From Sediminibacterium sp. Gen4 (GTDB taxonomy: Bacteria > Bacteroidota > Bacteroidia > Chitinophagales > Chitinophagaceae), in NCBI GenBank assembly GCA_013391385.1, contig JACBFI010000001.1, positions 95,961-159,960 on the forward strand: DNA of 64,000 bases. Direction: 5' to 3'. Positions 17,701 through 25,975 of the stretch are shown here, piece by piece (within the stretch, counting starts at the first letter, position 1; each line of letters starts with the position of its first letter). Both the position numbers and the translations under genes were made by a program. The notes under the pieces are model-generated. The model was not told the DNA's origin. It saw only the letters and a program-made list of their open reading frames with translations, and ran no database searches.

Positions 17701-20700
17701 ACAGGCCAATTACCAACAGGTGGTAATGGCTCATATAGCTATCAATGGGAAAGTTCAACCAATAATAGCACTTGGTCTATAATTTCTGGCGCAACACTAC
17801 AAGATTATCAACCAACAGCAATTAGTTCAACTACCTATTTCAGAAGACGGGTAACAAGTGGTGTTTGTAATGTTGTTTCGTCAAGTGTTGCCGTTGTTGT
17901 TACGCCTGCATTATCCAATAATACGATTTCCAGTGATCAAACTATTTGTATTGGATCTTCAGCAAATACACTTACAGGAACTAACGTTGTAGGAGGAAGC
18001 GGAACACTAGCCTATCAATGGCAGTTTTCAACCGATAATGGCACATCATGGATCAATGTACCCTCAAATGGAAATAACAGCTCTTATAATCCGGGAGTAA
18101 TTTCCTCATCAACATCATATCGCAGAATAGTGAGTAGCGGTGCCTGTACACTTATTTCAAGTAATACCATTACCATTACAGTTTTACCTGCATTAACCAA
18201 CTTTTCTATTTCAACTGATCAGCAAATTTGTGAAGGCAATCCAACAGCGTTATTAGTAGGTCAATTACCAACAGGTGGTAATGGCTCATATAGCTATCAA
18301 TGGGAAAGTTCAACCAATAATAGTACATGGAATACCATTATTGGTGCAACTGTAAAAGATTATCAGCCACCTGTATTAACAACTACTACTTATTACCGTA
18401 GGAGAGTTACTAGTGGCGCTTGTTCGGTTATTTCTCCATCGGTTACCATTACTATCTATAATAATCCCAATGCTGGTACATTGTCGGCTTCGGTTATCAA
18501 TGTTTGTCAAGGTGCAACCGTTTCTGTATCCACTTCTGGCGTTGTAGGTGTCATTCAAAAATGGCAATATAACTTGACTCCCACAGATAATAATACGTGG
18601 ATAGATATTACTCAAACAAACAATACAGTATCATTTACCAATATTCAAAATAGTTTTGGTGTTAGAGTAATAGTGAAACAATCAGGCTCTTGTACAAACG
18701 AGGCAATTAGTGCCATTACACAAGTAAATACATCTCCAACAACAGTAGCAGGGGTTACATCTGGTAATGCAACCGTTTGTATTACAGGAAATAGTGGAAC
18801 CATCAACTTATCTGGTCAAACAGGATCGGTCATTCGTTGGGAGCGTTCAACTAATAATGGTTCTAGTTGGACTACTTTAAATAATACTACAAACTCTTTA
18901 AATTATTTAAACCTAACAACAACAACTTTGTACAGAGCTGTTGTGCAAAGTGGGGTTTGTCCACAAGCTAATTCTACTGCAAGCACAATAACTGTTGTAC
19001 CGGCAGTTACCCCTTCTAATGCTGGAATAGATCAAAGATTATGTAATCAAACACAAGCAACACTTAACGGTAATACGCCTTCATTTGGAACGGGAGTCTG
19101 GAGTCAGGTATCCGGATCCACTGTAACAATCACAAACCCGTCATTACGAAATACTACCATAACTGGATTACAGCCTGGACAAACATATAGATTTAGTTGG
19201 GTGATCACTGGTCCTGGGGCTTGTCCTAGTTCTTCTGATGATGTTGAGATTGTGAATACACCTGCTATTACAACAGCAAATGCCGGACCAGATAAAATTG
19301 TTTGTGCATTCATTTCTGGAAATGATTCTGTTTCACTTTCAGGGAATAATTTACTGAATCCCACATTTGAAACCGGCACATGGACATTACTTAGCCCAGT
19401 TCCTGCTGGTAGTTCTAGTACAATTCGCAACCTAAATAGTCCTACATCTGTATTTGTGTTTAATAGATCAGGTACTTACAGATTAGTGTGGTCAATTAGT
19501 AATAATGCTTGTGTAACAACAAGAGATACTACAGAAGTAATTGTATTTGACAAGCCAATAACCGGTCCATTGGTTGCTTCTGCTAGCAAAGCTTGTGTTG
19601 GCAATGATATTCTAATAGCTGCGGGAAATTCATTTAGAGGTGTTGTTTCAAAATGGCAATATTCATTTAATCCTGCTATACCCTCAACCTGGATAGATAC
19701 ATCTGTAAACTCAACAACGATTAATTTTATAAATGTTCAAAAAAGTTTTTCAGCCAGAATCATTTCAATTTCGGCCGGTGTATCAAGAGGTTGTAATTTA
19801 TCGGATACATCGGTAATTCCCATAGAGGTAGTTCCTGACTTTAATAATATTATTGATACTACCGATCTGACAGTATGTCCAGGACAAGCAGTTGCCATTG
19901 CAGGCCAATTACCCATTGGAGCATATAATGTTTTTGATTACCAATGGCAACAAAGTAAAGACGGTAAAACTGATTGGGTGGATATTCCTGGTCAAACCGG
20001 AGCCAATTTAAATATGACTCCATTGTCAACAATCTATGTAAGAAGACTCGTCATTGTATCTCCCTGTATCAAGGCTAGTTCTTTGGTTTACATTTTTGTT
20101 AGACCCTCTGTTGGAAATTTTTTAATGTCAGACAGTGTTGGAACCTGCTTCCCATTCGATGTAACTTTTACCAATCTGGTACTACCTTCCTCAAAAACAA
20201 CTTGGAATTTCGGTGATGGTGCATTCAATGAGGGTGATGTGGTTTCGCATACTTACAGGTCAACAGGGACTTTTCAAGTGGTTATGACAGCTCAATATCC
20301 CGGCGGATGTAGGTTTGAAGCAACAAGAACTGTTACCATAACAGGACCTAAAGGTATTTTTCAGCATAATATTACTCCGGTATGTTTAAATGATGCCGCA
20401 AGATTTGAAGTGGCGGCTCCAGGCGTGGATTCTATTCGATGGAATTTTGGTGATGGGACTGTACGGGTCTCTACTGAAAAAATTGTTTCCCATAAGTATG
20501 CTGCAGCAGGACCTTATTTCCCAACAGTTGATCTACTTGCAGGACCAGAAGGCAAGTGTAGAAGTCGGTTAAATGGCATTGATTCTATAAGAGTAGATAA
20601 TGTTACTGGTGGATTTACAAATACAATTGAACAGGGTTGCGGTAATACCATTGTAGCTTTTACAGATAGGTCTACAGCTTTTTATGGAGTGAAGTCAATA

Positions 20701-21636
20701 CAGTGGGATTTTGGAGATGGAAATAGTAGCAATAATAAAAACCCTATCCATACGTACAACGCTCCTAGTACCTGGCAGGTAAGACAAATTACAGAAGGTA
20801 ATAGTGGTTGTAAGGATACTATTCGTAGATCAATACCCATTACCATTTGGGATATTCCAAAAGTGAATACGAATAAAGACTCCATTGCTTGTGTAGGTCA
20901 AGTAGTTCCTTTCGCTGCTAATGTTTTTTCACTTGATCCGATTAAAAGTACGGTTTGGAATTTCTCTTCTGGGTCTACTGTTACTACATTAAATGCGCCT
21001 ACTATTTATCAGTTTCCCGGAAATTATTTAACTGTTTTTGTTGTTACTACCATTCATAACTGTTCCGATACCGTACGACTTCCTATAAGGGTTTTCCCTT
21101 CTTTATCAATTGATCTGGGACCCGATAAACTCTTACCTACCGGAACGCTACTTCCATTAAATAGTACCATCACAAATGGACCTGTTGCTGAATGGGAATG
21201 GAAGCCAAATAATAATATTACCTGTAGTACCTGTCCACTACCAATAGCAACAATAAAAAATAATATTACCTATACTGTTAAAGGTGTAACAACTAATGGA
21301 TGTATTGCAACAGACAGTATTAACATAAAAGTATTTTGTGAAAGTGCACAGGTCTTTATTCCGAATGTGTTTACGCCTGATGGAGATGGACTAAACGATA
21401 TATTAATGGTTAGGGCTTCAGGAATTCGTTCCGTAAAATCATTTAGGATATTTAATAGATGGGGAGGTGTGGTATTTGAAAAATCGAATTTCCAGCCGAA
21501 TGATAAATCTCAGGGCTGGAATGGCCTTATAAAAGGTGTAAAAGCATCTCCCGATGTATATGTATATACCTGCGAAGTGATTTGTGAAAATAATACAACC
21601 TATACATACAAAGGGAATATTACATTAGTCAAATGA
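14779..21636 (+). CDS. Giant PKD/Ig-like repeat surface protein with T9SS type-B C-terminus
   Basis: The 2285-residue product has a signal peptide (MRGVFFIILICTFIPTILYSQ). PKD-like domains appear near the start (TYAWNFGDPNSGAGNTSTLQ) and again at about 1800-2050 (TTWNFGDGAFNEGDVVSHTY, SIQWDFGDGNSSNNKNPIHT). A long central run of Ig-like units of about 90 residues carries the recurring pattern QTIC...YQWE-STN...YRR-V-SG-C. The last 90 residues (FIPNVFTPDGDGLNDILMVR ... FRIFNRWGGVVFEK ... YTYKGNITLVK) are the CHU_C/gliding-motility type-B sorting domain recognised by the type IX system. The protein is therefore exported by T9SS and shed or surface-attached, probably as an adhesin or matrix component. 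The PorP/SprF gene follows after 6 bp. Confidence 0.95.
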   Translation: MRGVFFIILICTFIPTILYSQTISYSGSLNICSGQTKTLTIVDAPPGATFKWLKDDIEIIPTQTGISFNATTSGSYTALINNLITTPPVVLVVNTNPTASFTVSSQNDCANVNTTFTSTSTGSTLTYAWNFGDPNSGAGNTSTLQNPVKVFVGTPGNSTQTFSVSLTVTDVNGCTNTVTNNIVKNQLPSTALGGTGIKTYNDQTYYAICGSTSGTFTFSNTSTTSSTNTNYNITWGNGNPNYSANSFTSTTQTYNTGVYTLNYSVTGGNGCVNTSEKKVFVGSNPSIGTSNPGSTSVCTGQTLTFPINDAINNTPGTTYTVNFHDGTAPSVFTHPAPANVSHTYLSNSCGINSLTYSNSFYVSIVASNACETSTGFAAPIYVSDAPVANFSISPSSPVCVNTVVNFTGNATSIKVASNSGCANSQSIWSITPSTGWVLQSGSILGIDNGFNDPSLWTTPGSNNLSVRFTAAGTYTIKLKVANSTNCGFDEITKTICVNPIPTASFTVDQTIGCNNLLVKTTNTSPAPSCGVNTYNWSVSYSAASGCSPSISLVNYVTGNSTSENPEFSFVNPGTYTINLVVTSPGGCVSTAATRTITVKSKPTVTLNGIPTSICVGSISPSATVANCNATTTPTYSWTFTGGSPASSTSASPGSISYATPGTYTIQLDVTNECGTTTVTRSIEIRPIPNATVPANQEICTGTSVGSFTFTGNVTGTSFAWTNNLTSIGLASSGNTATINAFTAVNNTSSPVVSTISVTPSAGGCAGPPNSFTITVNPRPPAPGVTSPVAYCLNATSSTLTASTVPGNTVLWYNNIGLTGGSTTAPTPSTAVAGTTTYYVTQTNAFTCRSNSSAITVNVTNAISNNTITADQTICAGTNPSSLTGTPTGGTGSFIYQWEFSTNGGASWSNVPSGGTALSYNPGLISTTTTYRRQVSSGACNSTSNSITITVVPSLANTGIGSPQTICQGSPVALLTGQLPTGGNGSYSYQWESSTNNSTWSIISGATLQDYQPTAISSTTYFRRRVTSGVCNVVSSSVAVVVTPALSNNTISSDQTICIGSSANTLTGTNVVGGSGTLAYQWQFSTDNGTSWINVPSNGNNSSYNPGVISSSTSYRRIVSSGACTLISSNTITITVLPALTNFSISTDQQICEGNPTALLVGQLPTGGNGSYSYQWESSTNNSTWNTIIGATVKDYQPPVLTTTTYYRRRVTSGACSVISPSVTITIYNNPNAGTLSASVINVCQGATVSVSTSGVVGVIQKWQYNLTPTDNNTWIDITQTNNTVSFTNIQNSFGVRVIVKQSGSCTNEAISAITQVNTSPTTVAGVTSGNATVCITGNSGTINLSGQTGSVIRWERSTNNGSSWTTLNNTTNSLNYLNLTTTTLYRAVVQSGVCPQANSTASTITVVPAVTPSNAGIDQRLCNQTQATLNGNTPSFGTGVWSQVSGSTVTITNPSLRNTTITGLQPGQTYRFSWVITGPGACPSSSDDVEIVNTPAITTANAGPDKIVCAFISGNDSVSLSGNNLLNPTFETGTWTLLSPVPAGSSSTIRNLNSPTSVFVFNRSGTYRLVWSISNNACVTTRDTTEVIVFDKPITGPLVASASKACVGNDILIAAGNSFRGVVSKWQYSFNPAIPSTWIDTSVNSTTINFINVQKSFSARIISISAGVSRGCNLSDTSVIPIEVVPDFNNIIDTTDLTVCPGQAVAIAGQLPIGAYNVFDYQWQQSKDGKTDWVDIPGQTGANLNMTPLSTIYVRRLVIVSPCIKASSLVYIFVRPSVGNFLMSDSVGTCFPFDVTFTNLVLPSSKTTWNFGDGAFNEGDVVSHTYRSTGTFQVVMTAQYPGGCRFEATRTVTITGPKGIFQHNITPVCLNDAARFEVAAPGVDSIRWNFGDGTVRVSTEKIVSHKYAAAGPYFPTVDLLAGPEGKCRSRLNGIDSIRVDNVTGGFTNTIEQGCGNTIVAFTDRSTAFYGVKSIQWDFGDGNSSNNKNPIHTYNAPSTWQVRQITEGNSGCKDTIRRSIPITIWDIPKVNTNKDSIACVGQVVPFAANVFSLDPIKSTVWNFSSGSTVTTLNAPTIYQFPGNYLTVFVVTTIHNCSDTVRLPIRVFPSLSIDLGPDKLLPTGTLLPLNSTITNGPVAEWEWKPNNNITCSTCPLPIATIKNNITYTVKGVTTNGCIATDSINIKVFCESAQVFIPNVFTPDGDGLNDILMVRASGIRSVKSFRIFNRWGGVVFEKSNFQPNDKSQGWNGLIKGVKASPDVYVYTCEVICENNTTYTYKGNITLVK
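17707..18323 (+). repeat. 62-bp identical internal duplication in the giant surface protein
   Basis: The 62 bases at 17707-17768 and 18262-18323 are identical. The offset is 555 bp (185 codons), equal to two Ig-like units. This shows that an A-B pair of domains was duplicated as a block or kept alike by gene conversion. Confidence 0.9.
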
Positions 21637-21642
21637 TACCCT

Positions 21643-22701
21643 ATGAGAAAAATCTTAGTAATCATATTATTTTGTTCTCCGCAATTGTTATTATCGCAGG
21701 ACTTTTCATTTTCACAGTTCTATGAAATGCCCATGTTGCGCAATCCGGCTTTATCGGGAATATTTAATGGAGATATTAGAGTTAGTTCTGTTTATAGAAA
21801 TCAGTGGGGAAGTATTTCGGTTCCTTTTCAAACAAGAGCGATTGGAGTTGAGTATAAAAAATCAATCAACGAGCAAAGCAATAGTTATTACACGTTGGGA
21901 TTACAAATGACTTATGACAAAGCCGGTGATCTCGCACTTAAAAGAACACAGATTTTACCAGTAATCACCTATCATCAGTCTTTAAGTAATAATAATGATA
22001 CCTACTTATCTGGGTCATTCATGCTTGGGAGGGTACAAAGTAATTTTGATCCTTCAAAAGCCATGTTAGACGATCAATTTGTAAATGGAAGTTACTCACC
22101 CGGTAATGTATCGTCACAAACATTTACCAATACAGGTAGATCTTATACTGATATGTCTGCGGGACTTGTATTCTCTTCGAATTATGGAGAAGATTCCCGA
22201 TTCTATATTGGTACAGCTCTTTATCATCTGAATAAACCCAAATTGAATTTTTTTGATAATGATGCTAATGTTTCACAAGCACCAAAGGTTGTGTTTAATG
22301 CAGGGTTAAGTACGCCTGTTACAGAACGAAGTCAAATTATTGCTTATGTAGACTATTATCAACAAGCTGGGAATAAACAATTATTTGGAGGAATGTTGTA
22401 TGAATCATCTATTACTTCTTATTTGGATGACGCAGACAATATTAAACTTTCTTTTGGTACTTTCTATCGATGGAATGATGCTTTAATACCTGCTTTCAAA
22501 ATACAGGCGTTTAAATTAATGCTAGGTCTTAGTTATGACATCAACGTATCTCAATTAAGAACTGCTTCACAATTAAGGGGAGGAATGGAAATTACACTTT
22601 CATTTCTGGGTTTTTTAAAAGGGGAGTCTTCTTCTAGAAATAAAGTTCGGTGTCCGAGATTTGGAGGGAGTAATAATATTGGGTGGTGGTACTCAAAATA
22701 A
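21643..22701 (+). CDS. PorP/SprF-family outer-membrane protein
   Basis: The 352-residue protein has a signal peptide ending at LLLSQ. The family's opening QDFSFSQFYEMPMLRNPALSG is unmistakable, followed by VSSVYRNQWGSISVPFQT and YKKSINEQSN. The rest alternates as beta-strands of an outer-membrane barrel and ends with GGMEITLSFLGF. PorP/SprF proteins anchor or export T9SS type-B cargo and are usually encoded next to that cargo, as here, 6 bp after the CHU_C protein. The two genes almost certainly form one operon. Confidence 0.95.
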   Translation: MRKILVIILFCSPQLLLSQDFSFSQFYEMPMLRNPALSGIFNGDIRVSSVYRNQWGSISVPFQTRAIGVEYKKSINEQSNSYYTLGLQMTYDKAGDLALKRTQILPVITYHQSLSNNNDTYLSGSFMLGRVQSNFDPSKAMLDDQFVNGSYSPGNVSSQTFTNTGRSYTDMSAGLVFSSNYGEDSRFYIGTALYHLNKPKLNFFDNDANVSQAPKVVFNAGLSTPVTERSQIIAYVDYYQQAGNKQLFGGMLYESSITSYLDDADNIKLSFGTFYRWNDALIPAFKIQAFKLMLGLSYDINVSQLRTASQLRGGMEITLSFLGFLKGESSSRNKVRCPRFGGSNNIGWWYSK

Positions 22702-22775
22702 AGGCAATCTTACACTTGAGAACTAGAAGAGGTTATCTATAGGAATAATTAATATTAAAATTAAAAGTTTCAATA

Positions 22776-22982
22776 ATGAATAAAGTATTTTACTGGTGCG
22801 TAGAAGTCCTCGAAGTATGGGCTGCACAAATGGGAATAACTTATGAAGAAATAAATGTCTGGCTGTTTGTTATAATAATGCCAGCAATCCTAATCATTCA
22901 AGCGATTATCATATTCATTTTGGCACATAAGTTATTAAAAATGAAAAAGAAAATAACAACGACTCCATTTAAAAAGAAATAA
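22776..22982 (+). CDS. Small single-span membrane protein
   Basis: The 68-residue protein has one long hydrophobic helix (VWLFVIIMPAILIIQAIIIF) after an amphipathic start (FYWCVEVLEVWAAQMGITYE) and a basic C-terminus (KMKKKITTTPFKKK), giving an N-out/C-in anchor. No family is recognised. It lies 74 bp after the PorP/SprF gene on the same strand. Confidence 0.55.
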   Translation: MNKVFYWCVEVLEVWAAQMGITYEEINVWLFVIIMPAILIIQAIIIFILAHKLLKMKKKITTTPFKKK

Positions 22983-23066
22983 AAATGGCACTCAAATCAT
23001 TAAACATATTCATTCATTTGCTCAGACAATCAAAAACCATAAGAGAAGCACCATCTTTTTATTTAT

Positions 23067-24104
23067 TTAAAAACGCTGAATAGTGAATTTACTATAGACA
23101 TCATATTCAACTATTATCTTGGCATTTACTTTAAAATCCGCTACAATTGGAATTTCAATACGTTTTTTATCCGCTTCGATTATCATTAATGCAGTATTAG
23201 GAGGTATTTCACCTAAATTATCAGCTGTTGCAATTATCTCGTATTTTTTTATTGAATCATTAAAATTTATTTCAAAGGAAATTGCTTGCGTACTGACTCT
23301 TTTTTTATTAATAATAATATGTGAGTTTAAAAAAACGGATATGGTATCATTATCTATGACACCATTATCAAAAAAAAGAATCTTAATATTTTTCGAATTG
23401 ACGTGGACTATTGCACTTATCTTGTTTTCTCTTTTAATTAATACTTCAGGTTTTATACTTTCAAATAAATTAACCTCAGGCGGTTTCATTTGAGGAATAT
23501 TAGTTAATGTATCTACTTTTTTAGAAATAGAATCTTTATCCGTAGTTATTGTATTTGAAGATTTGGTATTTATTAAATTTTTTGTTTCACTTTTATTTAA
23601 AACTTTTTTCAAAAAAGATTCTATTGGAAAAGTGGATGTACTCACTTTTTTAAGAAATATACTTCCTTCGAAGCAGGATTGGTTTGATATGGGTTTATTA
23701 CTAGTAAATGCACCTATTAATAACTCTTCTCCTTTTGTATTTCTTGCATATTTCAAATTACAAATCATCAGACAAACTTCTGTTTTATCATTTTTTTCAA
23801 CCTCTGTAATTTTAGACTCTTTAATAAAAACAGAAGTAAAATTCTTTGAGATTTGTCCGGTGAAATCTGCTTTTCCAAAGTATTCCTTTACCTTATAAGT
23901 ATAAGTGACCCCTCGTAAACTGCCATCGGAATTTTGTAAAATCTGCAATTCGAATTTAAACTCAGTATTACTTTTTAGACTCGTTTTATCATCAATAACA
24001 AATTGACCTCTCCAAATACCTGTTAACTGCTGGGCATTCAATAAAAGGGAGAAATGCAAAAAAATAATAGATATTAAAAATTTCAATTTAAATTTTCTAA
24101 TCAT
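23067..24104 (-). CDS. Exported two-domain protein of unknown function
   Basis: The 345-residue protein has a signal peptide (FLISIIFLHFSLLLNAQ). The N-terminal domain (about 25-165; LTGIWRGQFVIDD, LRGVTYTYKVKEYFGKADFT) looks like a beta-barrel of the lipocalin-like kind seen in Chitinophagaceae. A Ser/Thr-rich linker follows. The C-terminal domain (about 230-340; KILFFDNGVIDNDTISVFLN, IATADNLGEIPPNTALMIIE) is a beta-sandwich that I have seen as a recurrent C-terminal module in Bacteroidetes secreted proteins. No catalytic motif is visible. A terminator (24110-24131) separates it from the upstream DUF2752 gene. Confidence 0.65.
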   Translation of the reverse strand: MIRKFKLKFLISIIFLHFSLLLNAQQLTGIWRGQFVIDDKTSLKSNTEFKFELQILQNSDGSLRGVTYTYKVKEYFGKADFTGQISKNFTSVFIKESKITEVEKNDKTEVCLMICNLKYARNTKGEELLIGAFTSNKPISNQSCFEGSIFLKKVSTSTFPIESFLKKVLNKSETKNLINTKSSNTITTDKDSISKKVDTLTNIPQMKPPEVNLFESIKPEVLIKRENKISAIVHVNSKNIKILFFDNGVIDNDTISVFLNSHIIINKKRVSTQAISFEINFNDSIKKYEIIATADNLGEIPPNTALMIIEADKKRIEIPIVADFKVNAKIIVEYDVYSKFTIQRF

Positions 24105-24109
24105 AAAAA

Positions 24110-24131
24110 GGGAGGAATCGCAATTCCTCCC
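24110..24131 (-). terminator. Rho-independent terminator after the DUF2752 gene
   Basis: GGGAGGAAT (24110-24118) and ATTCCTCCC (24123-24131) form a perfect 9-bp stem with a 4-base loop. On the minus strand it is followed by a short U-rich tract, 6 bp downstream of the DUF2752 stop. Confidence 0.8.
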
Positions 24132-24136
24132 AGAAT

Positions 24137-24517
24137 TTATTTAATTTCTTTAACTAGATGTTTTATTTTTTTTCTTTCTTGAAAAAACCAACTAGCCCAA
24201 AGAATGGAAAATATAGGTAAAACAATAAAACTACCCATATTATAAGCAAAAGCTTTTTCAAAATTTAGATGAAGCAAATGTTTACATGCACGTGTAAGAC
24301 CACAAGCATAACATTCTTCATTAAAAAACACCTTTGATAAACAAATGCTTTCGCGATTATCAAAATAGTTTTCTGGCAAGAATATTATAATAATTGGCAA
24401 TACAATTAATATAAATAATTTAATTCCTGACTTATAAACCCTTTGTTTAGGAGTCAAGTTAAATTTTAAGAAAGCAAGCTTATTTGCCCATTTAGAGCGT
24501 TGATGCATAAGAACCAT
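24137..24517 (-). CDS. DUF2752 membrane protein
   Basis: The product has up to 126 residues; the start at 24517 overlaps the TM2 gene by 26 bp and an internal ATG at 24508 is equally possible. The signature CYACGLTRACKHLLHLNFEK is the DUF2752 motif (usually CPxCGxTRA). It lies between two hydrophobic helices (KLFILIVLPIIIIFLP and GSFIVLPIFSILWASWF). The family is an inner-membrane protein of unknown function often encoded beside TM2-domain proteins, as here. Confidence 0.85.
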   Translation of the reverse strand: MVLMHQRSKWANKLAFLKFNLTPKQRVYKSGIKLFILIVLPIIIIFLPENYFDNRESICLSKVFFNEECYACGLTRACKHLLHLNFEKAFAYNMGSFIVLPIFSILWASWFFQERKKIKHLVKEIK

Positions 24518-24992
24518 TTTTAGGAGTTAAATCACCAGTTATAATTCTTATTAAATCAATGAGCCACCAAATACCACAACCGCCTGCGGTAAGCAGTTGA
24601 ACTACTCCTTGCCAAGTATATCCAAGATAGAATCTATGTATACCTAATCCTCCTACTAGGATAACTAGAATTAATGCAACTACTTGACTTTTACCACCAG
24701 CAGCATTTGTGCTATCAGCTCCAAGTTGAGCAATTTTCTTGTTGAAAATCTTAAGAGCAATTTTTTCTTTAAAGCTAAGTTTCTCGCCTTTAACTTCAGA
24801 AGCAATACTAATAAGTTTCTTAGAAGTTAAGGTCTTACCTTCTTTAGTCGCTTCATTAATTAACAGTGTAGCTTTTGCATGTTTAGCTTTAAGATCTTCC
24901 ATCTTTGAATCCGTAATCGGAACAGAAGATGTCAAGCTGATTGTTAGGACTAACATTAGAAGTCCTGTTAAGAGGAATTTTACTTTTTGCAT
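24492..24992 (-). CDS. TM2-domain membrane protein
   Basis: The 166-residue protein has a signal-like N-terminus (FLLTGLLMLVLTISLTSSVP), a charged helical linker, and a C-terminal TM2 domain of two helices around the DRF-like turn: ALILVILVGGLGIHRFYLGY and GVVQLLTAGGCGIWWLIDLI, ending ITGDLTPKNGS. TM2 proteins are inner-membrane proteins of unclear role. The downstream DUF2752 gene overlaps its end, so both are co-expressed. Confidence 0.9.
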   Translation of the reverse strand: MQKVKFLLTGLLMLVLTISLTSSVPITDSKMEDLKAKHAKATLLINEATKEGKTLTSKKLISIASEVKGEKLSFKEKIALKIFNKKIAQLGADSTNAAGGKSQVVALILVILVGGLGIHRFYLGYTWQGVVQLLTAGGCGIWWLIDLIRIITGDLTPKNGSYASTL

Positions 24993-25080
24993 GTTTGTTG
25001 TTTTTTGCCCCTACTCATTTGGCTTTTCGGTTACGCCCCGTTTTTAATGGTTGCTGGACTCCATAGATATGTAAACCTGT
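24993..25080 (-). other. Possible structured leader of the TM2 gene
   Basis: On the minus strand this stretch carries GC-rich blocks unusual for the local AT-rich DNA: GGAGTCCAGCAACC, then ACGGGGCGTAACCGAAAAGCC and GAGTAGGGGC just before the ATG. The second block is split here as ACGGGGCGTAAC and CGAAAAGCC. It looks like a small structured RNA, but I could not match it to a known riboswitch. Confidence 0.25.
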
Positions 25081-25249
25081 ATTATTTTCAAATACTGTTT
25101 ATTTAGTTAATTATTTGCTTACTAATACGGAGGGGAGGAACTAAATTGAACATGTAAGTAAAAATTAAATTGTAAAATGATTTAATTACTTCTTTATGTT
25201 TTTTGGAACAAAGAGGGTCGACTAATTTTAACCTATCACTTCTGCTTCG

Positions 25250-25344
25250 CTGTTGTTGATCACCTAACTAATAACATGCATTTAGGGTGTATTCAAATAA
25301 TATTTGGTCGCAGATATGTGCTTTGGTCAAGCGACCAACAACGG
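25250..25344. repeat. 98-bp palindromic element, copy 2 (degenerate)
   Basis: The 95 bases align along their full length with copy 1 at 6988-7085. The core from ATGCATTTAGGGTGTATTCA through AATAATATTT is identical and both arms are recognisable, the left one more diverged. It sits between the TM2 gene and the 68-residue gene, in DNA with no gene from 24993 to 25462. Confidence 0.72.
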
Positions 25345-25462
25345 CTAGATCATCATCCCCAAATCAGCATCGCTCCAATTCAATATAAAGTAAGCCGTAA
25401 TATTTTATATGACTTAACGGTTTCCCGTAAAATTGTACATAGTACAACTGATATTTTTAAGC

Positions 25463-25669
25463 ATGAAAAACTATTACGTCAATAACCTTGCACAAAGAAA
25501 TGGCGATCATGAAGTGCATCTTGAACATTGCAGTTTCCTTCCTTCATCGCAAAACAGAACTTATTTAGGCACTTTCTCTAACTGTAGTGATGCCGTTAAA
25601 GAAGCGAAAAAACATTATAAGCAAGTGAATGGATGTTATTACTGTTCAAAAGAATGCCATACCCAGTAA
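25463..25669 (+). CDS. Small conserved Cys/His-rich protein
   Basis: The ATG at 25463 is preferred over the upstream start at 25433 because the family begins MKNYYVNNLAQRNGDHEVH. The 68-residue protein continues with CSFLPSSQNRTYLGTFSNCSDAVKEAKK and ends NGCYYCSKECHTQ. The Cys and His spacing (EHC, NC, CYYC, CH) suggests a bound metal. Similar short proteins are frequent in Bacteroidetes; the function is unknown. Confidence 0.75.
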   Translation: MKNYYVNNLAQRNGDHEVHLEHCSFLPSSQNRTYLGTFSNCSDAVKEAKKHYKQVNGCYYCSKECHTQ

Positions 25670-25975
25670 ATCAGCATTAGCATTTTATCTACCATATCAA
25701 TCTTAAATAGTCACTAAGACTTTGTTTAGAATAGCACTAAATCGTAGAGTTGTTTATAAGTGGGCTAAAAACATGGGGGTATTTAGACCCTAACAACTAT
25801 TGATTTATTCGTTTTTCTTTCAAAAGAAACCTCGATTATTTGTCGGGGTTCTTTTTTGTTTTTGTTGGTCGGGCAGCAGCCAGATAAAATAAAATGACCC
25901 TATGCCTTGGTACCAGACATAAGGTCATTAAAAAATCTAAGTTTGAGCCTTTGCCACTCAAGACTGCTACATATG
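25670..25975. other. 306-bp intergenic region between convergent genes
   Basis: No gene is seen. An imperfect hairpin AACCTCGA/GTCGGGGTT followed by a long T-run (about 25828-25860) may end the rightward 68-residue gene, and the hairpin at 25893-25929 ends the leftward gene. The stretch GTTGGTCGGGC at 25864 weakly resembles an arm of the 98-bp element. Confidence 0.4.
25893..25929 (-). terminator. Terminator hairpin for the 253-residue gene
   Basis: AATGACCCTATG (25893-25904) and CATAAGGTCATT (25918-25929) pair with one wobble. The minus strand then runs into TTTTATTTTA. It lies about 47 bp after the stop at 25976. Confidence 0.65.

Noticed and set aside
17341-18464. CRISPR or short tandem repeat array
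   Set aside because: The repeats are in-frame coding Ig-like domains, with no spacer structure.
24993-25080. Known riboswitch (c-di-GMP, glycine, SAM or TPP)
   Set aside because: Conserved blocks of those classes could not be lined up with the sequence by eye.
25276-25485. Open reading frame of 69 codons overlapping the second palindromic element
   Set aside because: It begins inside the repeat and overlaps the better-supported 68-residue gene in another frame.
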